Shown here one piece after another: positions 47,529 through 63,000 of a stretch of 64,000 nt of DNA; the first letter of the stretch is position 1, and every line of letters starts with the position of its first letter. The notes under the pieces are model-generated. The model was not told the origin of the DNA and searched no databases. It saw only the letters and a list, made by a program, of their open reading frames with translations. The position numbers and the translations under genes are program-made. Source of the DNA: Leptospira kirschneri serovar Cynopteri str. 3522 CT (GTDB lineage: Bacteria; Spirochaetota; Leptospiria; Leptospirales; Leptospiraceae); contig NZ_AHMN02000004.1 of the NCBI RefSeq assembly GCF_000243695.2, forward strand, positions 604,707 through 668,706. Direction: 5' to 3'.

Positions 47529-47600
47529 AAATTTAACAGTAAAATCCGGATTTGTAAGAGTTCCCACATTTTAAGGATTTAACAGAAAAATCGAACTCAT
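47526..47600. repeat. Single R0 repeat copy downstream of the reductase gene
   Basis: TTTAACAGTAAAATCC, then GGATTTGTAAGAGTTCCCACATTTTAAGG and ATTTAACAGAAAAATC form about one and a half R0 units immediately after the stop codon at 47528. It is the same family as the arrays at 29500 and 45057 but is not amplified. Confidence 0.7.
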
Positions 47601-47688
47601 ATAAAAACGGATTCAAAATTTTTTCCAATTTGATGTTCTCCTCCGAATCGTACGAAGAACCGTACAAAAGAGGAAGGAGGAGAATTCA

Positions 47689-50061
<2,373 letters not shown>

Positions 50062-50088
50062 AAATTAATACAATTTTATGTAAAAATA

Positions 50089-50315
50089 TTGTTGAATTTA
50101 TTTCAAAACTATGTAATAGTTAATTCAATCCATTCTTTAGCGAAGAACCGGGCTCTTTGCAGGAATGATTCCGGAATAGCATTCTCCTCAAGTACCCTTG
50201 TTTTTCCGGAATATCTTTCAAATGCTAGCTCGTTTGCTGGGATAGGGTCCGAACCAAAATCAATAGATGATGGTTTGGATTCCGTCCCGGAATTTTTAGC
50301 CTTTAGGGAGAATGT

Positions 50316-50319
<4 letters not shown>
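50089..50319 (+). CDS. Possible small protein coupled to the next gene (doubtful)
   Basis: A 76-codon frame starts with TTG and ends with TGA overlapping the next start (ATGA). The product has no recognisable motif (for example GIAFSSSTLVFPEYLSNASS). There is no ribosome-binding site before the TTG. The region is less AT-rich than typical gaps, and the overlap suggests translational coupling, but chance is possible. Confidence 0.3.
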
Positions 50320-50695
<376 letters not shown>

Positions 50696-50752
50696 CTGAA
50701 ACGATTCAGATTCCTACCAGAATTTTGATTTTATCCCCATTTGGAGCTCTCC

Positions 50753-51203
50753 ATGAAATCTAGAGTAGTTACTTTTCATTACACACTTCACGATACTGAA
50801 GGCAATTTGATCGATTCTTCCGAGGGCAAGGCTCCACTTTCCTATCTAGAAGGGGTTGGGAATATCATTTCCGGTTTGGAAGAAGAGATGAAAAAAATGG
50901 AAACAGGCGAAAAGAGAAAAATCAATGTTTCTGCAGAAAGGGCCTATGGTATAAAAGATCCTGATCTTATTTTCGACGTTCCTAGATCTCAGTTTCCTCC
51001 CAACGAAGATTTACAAGTAGGAATGATGTTTCAAACTGACGAACCAGATAAGGTTTTTACAATTACAGAACTTCAAGAGGAATCCGTTATCGTAGATGGA
51101 AATCATCCACTCGCTGGTGTAGATTTGGTTTTCGATGTAGAACTTACAGGAATTCGAGAAGCTACTCAAGAAGAAATTTCACACGGACACGTTCACGGAG
51201 AAG

Positions 51204-51223
<20 letters not shown>
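50753..51223 (+). CDS. slyD: FKBP-type peptidyl-prolyl isomerase, SlyD-like
   Basis: This is a cytoplasmic folding catalyst and metallochaperone of 156 residues. The split FKBP domain is VTFHYTLHDTEGNLIDSS, then PLSYLEGVGNIISGLEEEM and VDLVFDVELTGI, with the chaperone insert-in-flap region (RAYGIKDPDLIFDVP) between. The C-terminus is a short histidine-rich metal tail (HGHVHGEGGHHHH). ATG 50753 has GGAG at 50743-50746; the frame opens at a TTG 12 bases earlier. The stop lies inside the start region of the downstream helicase. Confidence 0.93.
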
Positions 51224-53211
<1,988 letters not shown>

Positions 53212-53222
<11 letters not shown>

Positions 53223-53979
53223 AAACTTTATGTTTTCTACGTTCCAAAATCGAACCGAAAAGATCGAATCCTCTTTTGTTCTAAACATTTTAGAAAAAAG
53301 AATATTTGAATTTTCTAAACTTCCAAACGGAACATTTTTGAAAGGAAAAAAATTTGAAATTAAATTTTATCCTTACTCCAATTTAGGAAGTTCAATTCGA
53401 GTTTCTTCCGAAAAATTAGAATTTAAAATTCATTCTTCTTATTTAAATTCTGAGCCGGAAACTTTACAATCGGTGATCGATTTACTTTTATTTAAATTGT
53501 TGAAACATCCGATTCCGGATCAATTGGAAGAAGCGATCCGTAGGTTTTACGAAAATCATACCGATCAAAAAATAAATTCGAACAGAAATCGAAAACAAGT
53601 TCAACGCTCTTCTTCTCAAAATAAAAAACTGAGAGACATTTTAGAAAAACTCAATGATTCTTATTTGAAGATAGATCTTTCTAATTTAGAAATTTTTTGG
53701 GGAAAGTCTAAATCGACCACAAGGCTTGGACACTACGATCCAACACATAATATGATCGTAATCAATCCCATTTTATCCATTCAATCCGTTCCGGACTTCG
53801 TTTTAGAATACATAGTATTTCATGAATTACTGCACGTCTACTTTCCGGTTGTCAGAAAAAAGGGCAGAAACGTAATACACGGAAAAGAATTTAAAAAGTT
53901 GGAAAAAAAGTTTTTACACTATAAACAAGCAAATGTTTGGCTTAAATCCAAACATTTTAGAAAGATGATTTTGCATTGA
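53212..53979 (+). CDS. SprT-like zinc metalloprotease domain protein
   Basis: This 255-residue cytoplasmic protein has a C-terminal HExxH motif (VFHELLHVYFPV near residue 203), followed by HGKEFKKLEKKF, which could supply the third zinc ligand. RLGHYDPTHNMIVINPIL precedes it, as in SprT/YgjP-type proteases. The N-terminal half is unassigned. The TTG at 53212 overlaps the helicase stop; ATG 53230 is an alternative. Sharing a transcript with a helicase fits the SprT/Spartan theme of DNA-protein crosslink repair, but that is inference. Confidence 0.75.
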
Positions 53980-54027
53980 TTTTTTTGAATTTTCTTATTT
54001 TATTATATTCTAAAAAAGAGGTAAACG

Positions 54028-54225
54028 ATGCATCCGAAAGTATTCGAAACTCTATATATCCGTAAAAATTATGTAGACGACGAATTGAGAAAACATTTAA
54101 AAGAAGTACAAGGTTTAAACTATCGTTCTTTGAACGATTATGACCGTGGAGTTTACGACGGTTACGTGCAGGCGATCACTGAAATTTTAAAAAAGATAGA
54201 AAGAAAGTTTTCACAGGCGGGATAG
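54028..54225 (+). CDS. Small hypothetical protein (65 aa)
   Basis: This is a 65-residue soluble, helical and highly charged protein (KNYVDDELRKHLKEVQGL, YDRGVYDGYVQAITEILKKIERKF). AAGAGG lies just upstream of the ATG. The next gene begins one base after the stop, so it belongs to the same operon as the ketopantoate-reductase-like gene. I recognise no domain. Confidence 0.7.
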   Translation: MHPKVFETLYIRKNYVDDELRKHLKEVQGLNYRSLNDYDRGVYDGYVQAITEILKKIERKFSQAG

Positions 54226-54226
54226 T

Positions 54227-55141
54227 TTGTTTCGAATTTTAGTTTTAGGTTCTGGTGCTATAGCCGGTTTATACGCCGGCAAACTTGCACAAGCAGGTTG
54301 TAAGGTAGATTTTTGGGTTCGAAAAAACTCTTCCGAATTAAAAAAGAACGGTTTTCAAATCGAAAGCGCCTCTTGGGGAAATTTTCATTATAAAGTAGAA
54401 AAGGTTTTTGAAAGTGTTCCCAAAAACTTAAAAGACTACAATCTGGTTTTAAACTGCTTGAAATGTCTTCCTGATATTGATCTAAAAAAAATTTTGGGAG
54501 AAACAATTCCTCAAAATCTACCAATCTTGCTTTTGCAAAATGGAATCGATATAGAAGAACCGGTTTCTATTCTTTATCCTGAAAATGAAATTTTAAGCGG
54601 ACTTGCTTTTGTATGCGCTAATCGGACTGATACCGGAAAAATTCTTCATTTGGATTATGGAGAATTGACAATTGGATCTTGGAACAGAAATCCTTCTTTT
54701 ATCTGTGATCAATTAGTGGGGCTTTTTAATAGTGTGGGAGTTCCTACACAAAATACGAATACAATCCGTCAAACTCGTTGGAAAAAACTGATGTGGAACG
54801 CACCGTTCAATCCGATTAGTGTTCTTTGTGGTGGTAAAAACACTTCAGAAATTTTAGATAATTTATTCAGTCGTAAACTCGTAATTGAAATTATGAAAGA
54901 GGTGCAAACCCTTTCTAAATTGGACGGAGCGGAAGTTCCAACAACTCAGATAGATGCATTTTTACAAATGACAGAAACGATGAAACCTTATAAAACCAGT
55001 ATGCTTTTAGATTTCGAAGCCGGTAGACCTATGGAAATTGAAGCGATTCTTGGAAATACAATTCGGATTGCCGAAAAAAATAATTTAGAAATTCCGCATA
55101 TTCAAACTATCTACTCTCTTTTAAGTTTATACAAAAGTTAA
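54227..55141 (+). CDS. Ketopantoate reductase family protein (PanE-like)
   Basis: This NADPH-dependent enzyme of 304 residues is of the 2-dehydropantoate 2-reductase family, which makes pantoate for CoA synthesis. The Rossmann motif VLGSGAIAGLYAGKLAQAG lies near residues 6-24. The conserved catalytic-lysine region is RQTRWKKLMWNAPFNPISVLCGG, and the C-terminal signature KTSMLLDFEAGRPMEIEAILGN contains the family PSM-x-x-D-like block. The TTG start at 54227 directly follows the preceding stop and has AGGCGGGA upstream. Some paralogues act on other 2-oxoacids, so I leave the gene symbol empty. Confidence 0.88.
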   Translation: MFRILVLGSGAIAGLYAGKLAQAGCKVDFWVRKNSSELKKNGFQIESASWGNFHYKVEKVFESVPKNLKDYNLVLNCLKCLPDIDLKKILGETIPQNLPILLLQNGIDIEEPVSILYPENEILSGLAFVCANRTDTGKILHLDYGELTIGSWNRNPSFICDQLVGLFNSVGVPTQNTNTIRQTRWKKLMWNAPFNPISVLCGGKNTSEILDNLFSRKLVIEIMKEVQTLSKLDGAEVPTTQIDAFLQMTETMKPYKTSMLLDFEAGRPMEIEAILGNTIRIAEKNNLEIPHIQTIYSLLSLYKS

Positions 55142-55147
55142 TTTTAA

Positions 55148-55507
55148 TTAACGTGAGCAAAACGTAATAAATTCGTTTTATAAAAATCTGATTTTTCCGT
55201 AAAAAATAAATTTTTATTACAAAGCCCTGTTTCGACGTAATAAAATTAGGGCGAATCCGGCTTGCCACAGGCAGCCGGACCAGGCTCTTTAGCTTCGGTC
55301 AAGTTATTGTGAAACTACAGAATCTGATTCAATTTTCATAAAATACCAATAACTTGATTCCACAACGCGACCCTTAGGAAAGCGTTGTGCTGAGTTAACG
55401 CTTTCGTAAAAAGCGTTTTGCTTTAGTTTCCAACGCGATTCATAGAGAGCGTTGTGCTTTATTTCATTCATCGATCCCTTTCGCGTTATATCGAACTCAC
55501 ATTGAAT
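55148..55507. repeat. R2 hairpin element, copy 2
   Basis: The ends TTAACGTGAG (55148-55157) and CTCACATTGAA (55496-55506) are near-complementary. Inside, 55234-55315 closely matches 39897-39975, including TCCGGCT...AGCCGGA (55256-55279) and GACC...GGTC. Three consecutive units with AACGC...GCGTT arms follow at 55364-55391, 55397-55422 and 55432-55458, each ending TGCT. The tail CCCTTTCGCGTTA is also shared. No ORF is present. Confidence 0.72.
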
Positions 55508-55516
55508 AGAATAAGA

Positions 55517-55668
55517 TTAGATTGTTTCAAAAATTTGAATGTTTTGTGTTTTTGTCCTGCTCTAAAATGCCGTAAATCCAGAATTTGCGGCATTTTTTAG
55601 ATACTGCTATTTTTTTTGCAAATTCTACCGTTAATAACTTGTTACTATTTTCATACGCTCGAGTAGTA
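55517..55668 (+). repeat. R3 repeat, copy 2
   Basis: The block from AGATTGTTTCAAAAATTTGAATG to CGCTCGAGTAGTA aligns with the reverse complement of 35915-36062. It shares CTGCTCTAAAAT, the CCG(T)AAATCC...TTGCGG hairpin, TTAATAACTTG and TACTATTTTCATACG. The last ~90 bases of the gap (to 55759) are AT-rich and empty. Confidence 0.75.
55566..55598 (+). terminator. Rho-independent-like hairpin inside R3
   Basis: AATGCCGTAAAT and ATTTGCGGCATT form a 12-bp stem (one G-T pair) with loop CCAGA, followed by TTTTTT. On the minus strand it ends in GGCATTTTAG, a weaker T run, so it may serve both the plus-strand operon ending at 55141 and the minus-strand operon ending at 55760. Confidence 0.5.
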
Positions 55669-55759
55669 AATTACAACAGCTGAAGGAGTTTTTATAAAAT
55701 CTAAAAAGATTACTTTTCAATTAAATTGTACATTTAATATATTAGAATATAAAACTTTT

Positions 55760-56953
<1,194 letters not shown>

Positions 56954-56954
56954 T

Positions 56955-57752
<798 letters not shown>

Positions 57753-57803
57753 AAGAAGTTCAGATTAATTTTAACCGGAAGCCGGTTTGCTGCAAGATAA
57801 AAA

Positions 57804-59900
57804 CTATCTTACTTCAAAAACGACGCTATCTATGATTTTCCCGTTTTGATCTTGTAAAGAAAGTATGTGAAATCCTTTTTGCGGTTTCCAAAATACTTCT
57901 TTTTCTTTTGTTTCTTGAATCGTATTTCCGTCTAAAATCCACTTAAATCCGAAACCGAATTGAGAAGCATAAAAATGTAATCTTTGTCTTTCGTCTGGTA
58001 TGTCCGGGTCGAGAGCATAGATGGTTTCGTTTCCAGGAATTAAAATTTTAGGAATTTTTGAAAGTTCTGTCAGTTGACGAGTTGGAGAATTATAAGACTT
58101 TTTTAAAGTGAAATCGTTTGTATGTTCTTCTCTTTCTTGAAGTAGATTGATGATTGTATTCCAAATTGGAGCGGCTCCAGTAACCCCGCTTACGTCCCAC
58201 ATTGGTTTACCGTTCATGTTTCCTACCCAAACCCCCACGGTATATTTTTTAGAATAACCTATACACCAATTGTCTCTCATATCTTGAGAAGTTCCGGTTT
58301 TAACCGCAGTAAAAAATCTTGTACTAAGATGATTGTTTAATCCAAAAGATAAAGAGCGGTATTCCCGATCGGATAGTATTTCGCTTAACGTGTCTGCAGA
58401 TTTTTTAGTATAAATTCGATTCCAAAAATTTCCTTCTTGGAAATTTTCTTGGATTGTTTGTTTGGCTTCGAATGGAAAAAAAGTTGGTTTCGAACTGATT
58501 CCTCCGTTTGCAAGAGTTCTATAAGCGTTTGTCAATTCAAAAAGAGTAACATCCGCGGTTCCTAAAGCCAGAGAAGATCCGTAAAAATCTGCTCGTTTTA
58601 GACCGCTCAAACCCAACTCTCTCAGCCTTTCTACAAAATCAGGAACATTCACAAGATCTAATACTCGAATCGCCGGTATATTCAAAGAGGACGCTAAAGC
58701 GTATTTGGCCTGTACATTCCCGTGGTACGTATCGCTATAATTGGAAGGTCTATAAATTCCGGAAACTGCATTCCATTCCGTAGGACTGTCTTCTAAAATA
58801 GAATTTGGTTTTAATACTTCTTTTTCAAACGCAAGTCCGTATAAAAAAGGTTTTAAAGTAGACCCCGCTTGTCGTTTTGACTGGATCGCGTCCACATAAA
58901 AGGAATTACTGTCTTCTAAATTTCCTACATAAGCTAGAATAGCTCCGGATATATTATCTAAAACTAAAATTCCTGTTTCGGCGACGTTTTGTTTTTTTAA
59001 TCCGTATAAATTGTTTTTTGCAATTTCAGTAATTTTCCATTGAAGATCAAAATCGATTGTCGTTTTAATTTTTCCGTCTGTAGAAAAGATTCCCGGATTT
59101 TCTCTGAAAATTTTTTGTGCGGCGTGATATGCAATTCCTTCGGTGGAAGGTAAATTGTTTATTTTGGAAGTGGCTTTTTTTGCCACACTTTCAAAGGAAT
59201 CGCAGAGTTCTTCTTTTTGGATTTTTTTTGCTAAGATACAACTTCGTTTTGCCAATATTTTAGAACTTGCTCCTGGATAAGGCAGCATCGCAACCAATAG
59301 AATGGATTCGATATCGCTTAACGTATGCGGTTCCTTTTGAAAGAGTCCACGGCTTGCAGCCCTAAGACCTCTTAATTCTCCTCTAAATTGTGTTAGGTTA
59401 AGATACGCGGTGAAAATTTCATTTTTAGTCCAAGTTTTTTCTATTTTTTGAGCGAATTCCATCTGCCCCCATTTATCAAAAATGTTTCTTTGTCCTGGTT
59501 TCGTTCCTAAAAAAATTCCGGCAAGTTGCATGGAAAGAGTGCTCGCACCCCGTTTTGAATTTCCAAAAAGTCGATCTTTGATAGAACCTAAAATTGCGAT
59601 CCGATCTACTCCCGAATGTTCAAAAAAACGTTTGTCTTCTTGTAAAAGTAAAGCGAGTAGAAGAGTTTCTGGAATTTCTCCTTCTTCCGTCCAAGAAAGT
59701 TTTCTTTCTCTAACATTCCATCGTATGGTCTGTAAAATTCTTCCATGATGATCTAAAATTGTTCCGTCGGAAGGTAGATACGAATTTCTAATTTCTTTAT
59801 AAGAAGGAATTTCCGTATTTTTTTCCCCTTCGGAAAAAAGTAAATTCGTATATAAGAATATACTTAATAAATATAGAATCAATCGTATCATTTTAAACAT
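57804..59900 (-). CDS. pbpC: Penicillin-binding protein 1C
   Basis: This is a bifunctional peptidoglycan synthase of 698 residues anchored by an N-terminal TM (LILYLLSIFLYTNLLF). The GT51 glycosyltransferase has EDKRFFEHSGVDRIA and KRGASTLSMQLAG. The transpeptidase has AGSTLKPFLYGLA (SxxK), ASSLNIPA (SxN) and FTAVKTGTS (KTG). The C-terminal PBP1C-specific domain follows. It lies downstream of an alpha-2-macroglobulin gene, the same pairing as pbpC-yfhM in many Gram-negatives, where the two are thought to cooperate in defence and wall repair. Confidence 0.96.
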   Translation of the reverse strand: MFKMIRLILYLLSIFLYTNLLFSEGEKNTEIPSYKEIRNSYLPSDGTILDHHGRILQTIRWNVRERKLSWTEEGEIPETLLLALLLQEDKRFFEHSGVDRIAILGSIKDRLFGNSKRGASTLSMQLAGIFLGTKPGQRNIFDKWGQMEFAQKIEKTWTKNEIFTAYLNLTQFRGELRGLRAASRGLFQKEPHTLSDIESILLVAMLPYPGASSKILAKRSCILAKKIQKEELCDSFESVAKKATSKINNLPSTEGIAYHAAQKIFRENPGIFSTDGKIKTTIDFDLQWKITEIAKNNLYGLKKQNVAETGILVLDNISGAILAYVGNLEDSNSFYVDAIQSKRQAGSTLKPFLYGLAFEKEVLKPNSILEDSPTEWNAVSGIYRPSNYSDTYHGNVQAKYALASSLNIPAIRVLDLVNVPDFVERLRELGLSGLKRADFYGSSLALGTADVTLFELTNAYRTLANGGISSKPTFFPFEAKQTIQENFQEGNFWNRIYTKKSADTLSEILSDREYRSLSFGLNNHLSTRFFTAVKTGTSQDMRDNWCIGYSKKYTVGVWVGNMNGKPMWDVSGVTGAAPIWNTIINLLQEREEHTNDFTLKKSYNSPTRQLTELSKIPKILIPGNETIYALDPDIPDERQRLHFYASQFGFGFKWILDGNTIQETKEKEVFWKPQKGFHILSLQDQNGKIIDSVVFEVR

Positions 59901-60085
59901 AATTCTTATTTTAATAAGAATTCTTTGAATCGTTTCTGAATTTTAAAAATCCAATTTACACAAAACTATATAAAAGAGTACCTAAAATTTATTACCGAAG
60001 CGATATTTTACGATGAAAATTTATAGTACTCAATTTTAGAGACTAACACATTTTTATTCCAAAAAAATTATATTCAATTTAAAAC

Positions 60086-63000
60086 TTATTCCTTGGTGAT
60101 CATTTGATCCGGATTTGGTAATTCCGCAAATTGATCCGGAAGATACATCGCTTCTACCCTAGTAGGAGGTAATATAAATTTTCCAGTTTGGTTGATTCGA
60201 TATACATATTCTAAAGTTACAGATCCTGAGGGTAAATATTCAAAATATGCAATATAACCTTCCCATTTTCTTTCTATAAAAGTAGGAGATGACCACCAAT
60301 TTTCTTCTTTTGCCAATTCTGATCCGGAACGAGAATCGTTTCCAAGTCCAGAACCTAAGATACTTGCACCCGCAGGAATCGGGTCTTTGAGCGCTATCCA
60401 AGATAGATCGGATTCAGTATAAATTTTTAAACGTACACGAACCATATCTCCTTCTTGAAAACGAGTTTTTTTATTTCCGGATTCATCTAGAATTTCCTTT
60501 TCCAATCTCATTCCACTTTCTAATTTTTCTTTCAAAGGTAAGGCAGCTTTAGTATGAATTACAGCGTATGGTTTTCCGCTTCCGTTCTGGACGAATTCTA
60601 AATTTTGAGCGTTATGTGGCATTGGAAGCTTTAATTTAGTAGGTTCTTTTTGATTTTTCCATTCCAACGTATTTGAATGATTTTCCAGAGTAATAACGGT
60701 GGTTCCTTCCACGGTATCTTTTTCGAATTGTTTAGAATAAGATTGAAAGGCTAAAATTCCGAGCGCGTTTGCGGTAGTAATGTCCCAATGTCCTTTGGAT
60801 TGTCTAGAAATGGCTCCCCGAATTAGACGTGGAAGATCCTCTTTCCAACTCGGATCTTTTACAACCGAAAGAATTGTCTTCATGACCGTAGAATCGTTGG
60901 AAGATAAAAGCCACCAAAGACTGGTTTCATCTACAAAATTGTAAGAAGTTCCCTGGATCCTAAATCTAGATTTCAAAAGTATATCTAATTGAGGAATTTG
61001 ATTTTTGTATATTCTAGATTTTGAATATATATTTCTTAAACTGATAAGAACGTCTGTAGGAAGAATTTTAGGATCGACTTGAATGGTACGAATTGTGTCG
61101 TCCCCTACCGTTTGAAAACGGGATATTGCGTCGAGCAAGATGATTTTTTTCAGTAGAAAATCAGTGTTAGAGATATAACTGTTTCTATAGATCAATCCGT
61201 TGACGTAACGATTCAGAGCTTCTAAAAGTGTATTTTGGATTTCTTCCGGAATTTTTTTACCAGATTCCGAAGAAAGAATCAATACGTAACTAGTCAGTAT
61301 TTCGCTTCCATACAAGGACATAGGAAAAAATTTCAAAAGCCCATCCCCGTCCAGGTATGTATTTAAATGATTCATAATATGATTCCAATCTTTTTCGGAT
61401 GAAATTGCTTTGGAAAGTTTTTGTTCCAGACAGGAATATGGATAAAGATTCATATATTCCTTAGAAGAAAGGATCGCCCCACCCGTAAGAGATGATTTTA
61501 GACTGATTTCTAATTGCCCACTTCCGGCAATCGCTTCTTGATTTTCTTGAACGGGCAAACTCAGTTTACCGTCTTCTAATCTTAAGAAAGTGGACTGTAA
61601 TATTCTAACAGGAATCGATTCCCCAACTTTCTGACGGAAACGAACTATGTCTGTAAAAGTCCCACCGGTTTCTTTTGTTTGAAACTCGTATACAATTTCT
61701 TCTTTTTGAATAGGGATCGACAAGTTCCAATAAACGTTTTTAGATTCTCCCGCCTTTAATTGAATATTCTTAGTTTCTAATTTAAGATCTGGTGATGTTC
61801 TAGGACTTATTTCTAACTCTAAATTTCTTTCGGTAGTATTTTTAAGAGAAATTCCGCTTAGGATCTCGTCTTTTTCTCTGGCAAAAGGAGCAATGGAAGG
61901 ATAGATGAGTACGTCTTTTGTAGTTCGTATCTGCGTAGAACCAGAACCGAATTTGTCTTTGCCCGAATGAACGATTGCAACTATTTTAAAAGAGGTTAAT
62001 GAATCGTTTAAAGGGATTTCTACTTCTAAAAATCCGTTTTCATCCGGTTTTAAATCCGGTTTCCAAAAAAGAAGAGTGTCAAACAATTCTCTGGTGGTGG
62101 CCCCACCACCTCCGCCTCCCGGAGGTAAACTTTTTAATCCGAAATGTCTTCTTCCTACAACATGAAGTTGTGCCGTAGAAGTTTGTACTGAATTTCCACG
62201 TTGATTCATCATTGCCTTGAGTAGATCCCAGGTATCGTTGGATTTTAATTCTAAAAGACCTTGGTCAACAGCGACTAACGTTATTTTAGAATCTTTCTTT
62301 ACTTGTGTGGAAGGATGATCGATCTGAATTTTTACTTTTACTTTTTGTCTTGTTCCGTAAACGGTTTTATCCGTTTCTATACGAACGGGAACTTCGAACG
62401 GTTTCCAACCGACTCGAATCTGTGCCATACCTAACCGAAAAGATGGTTTTGCCAAATCAACGAGCGCGGTTTCTTTCGGACTGTCTACTCTTCCTCGAAC
62501 CGCCAAGACCGAAACAAACACGTTAGGCGCAAAAGAACTTTCGATCGGAATTTCAATAACGGGTTCTTTACCACTTAAATTTCTAATATAAGAATTGAGG
62601 ATTCCTTCTCTTTCTACTGTAACAAGAGCGGTTGCTTCTCGAAAAGGCATTCTTACTTGAAATTTTGCTTTTTCACCGGTTTGGTATTCTTTTTTTTCTG
62701 GAATCAGATCCATACGATCGTGATCACTCGCGGCAAACCATAAATCGTCTTTTCCAGTGATCCAAACGGAAGAATTTGCCTTTACTTCTTCTCCAGAAAG
62801 AGAGGCCTCAAAATAAACTTCGCCCGTCGTTTTTAAGGAACCGTTACAATAGAATAATCCTTTTGAATTTGTTTTACCGGAACAAAATTCGCCTAACTCT
62901 TTTACTTCGGACTTATGTTCATAACTATAAAAACCGCCTACTAAACGTTTTCTATTCGAATAGTATTTTTTAGTAAACGCGGTTACGTTTACTTTTTTTC

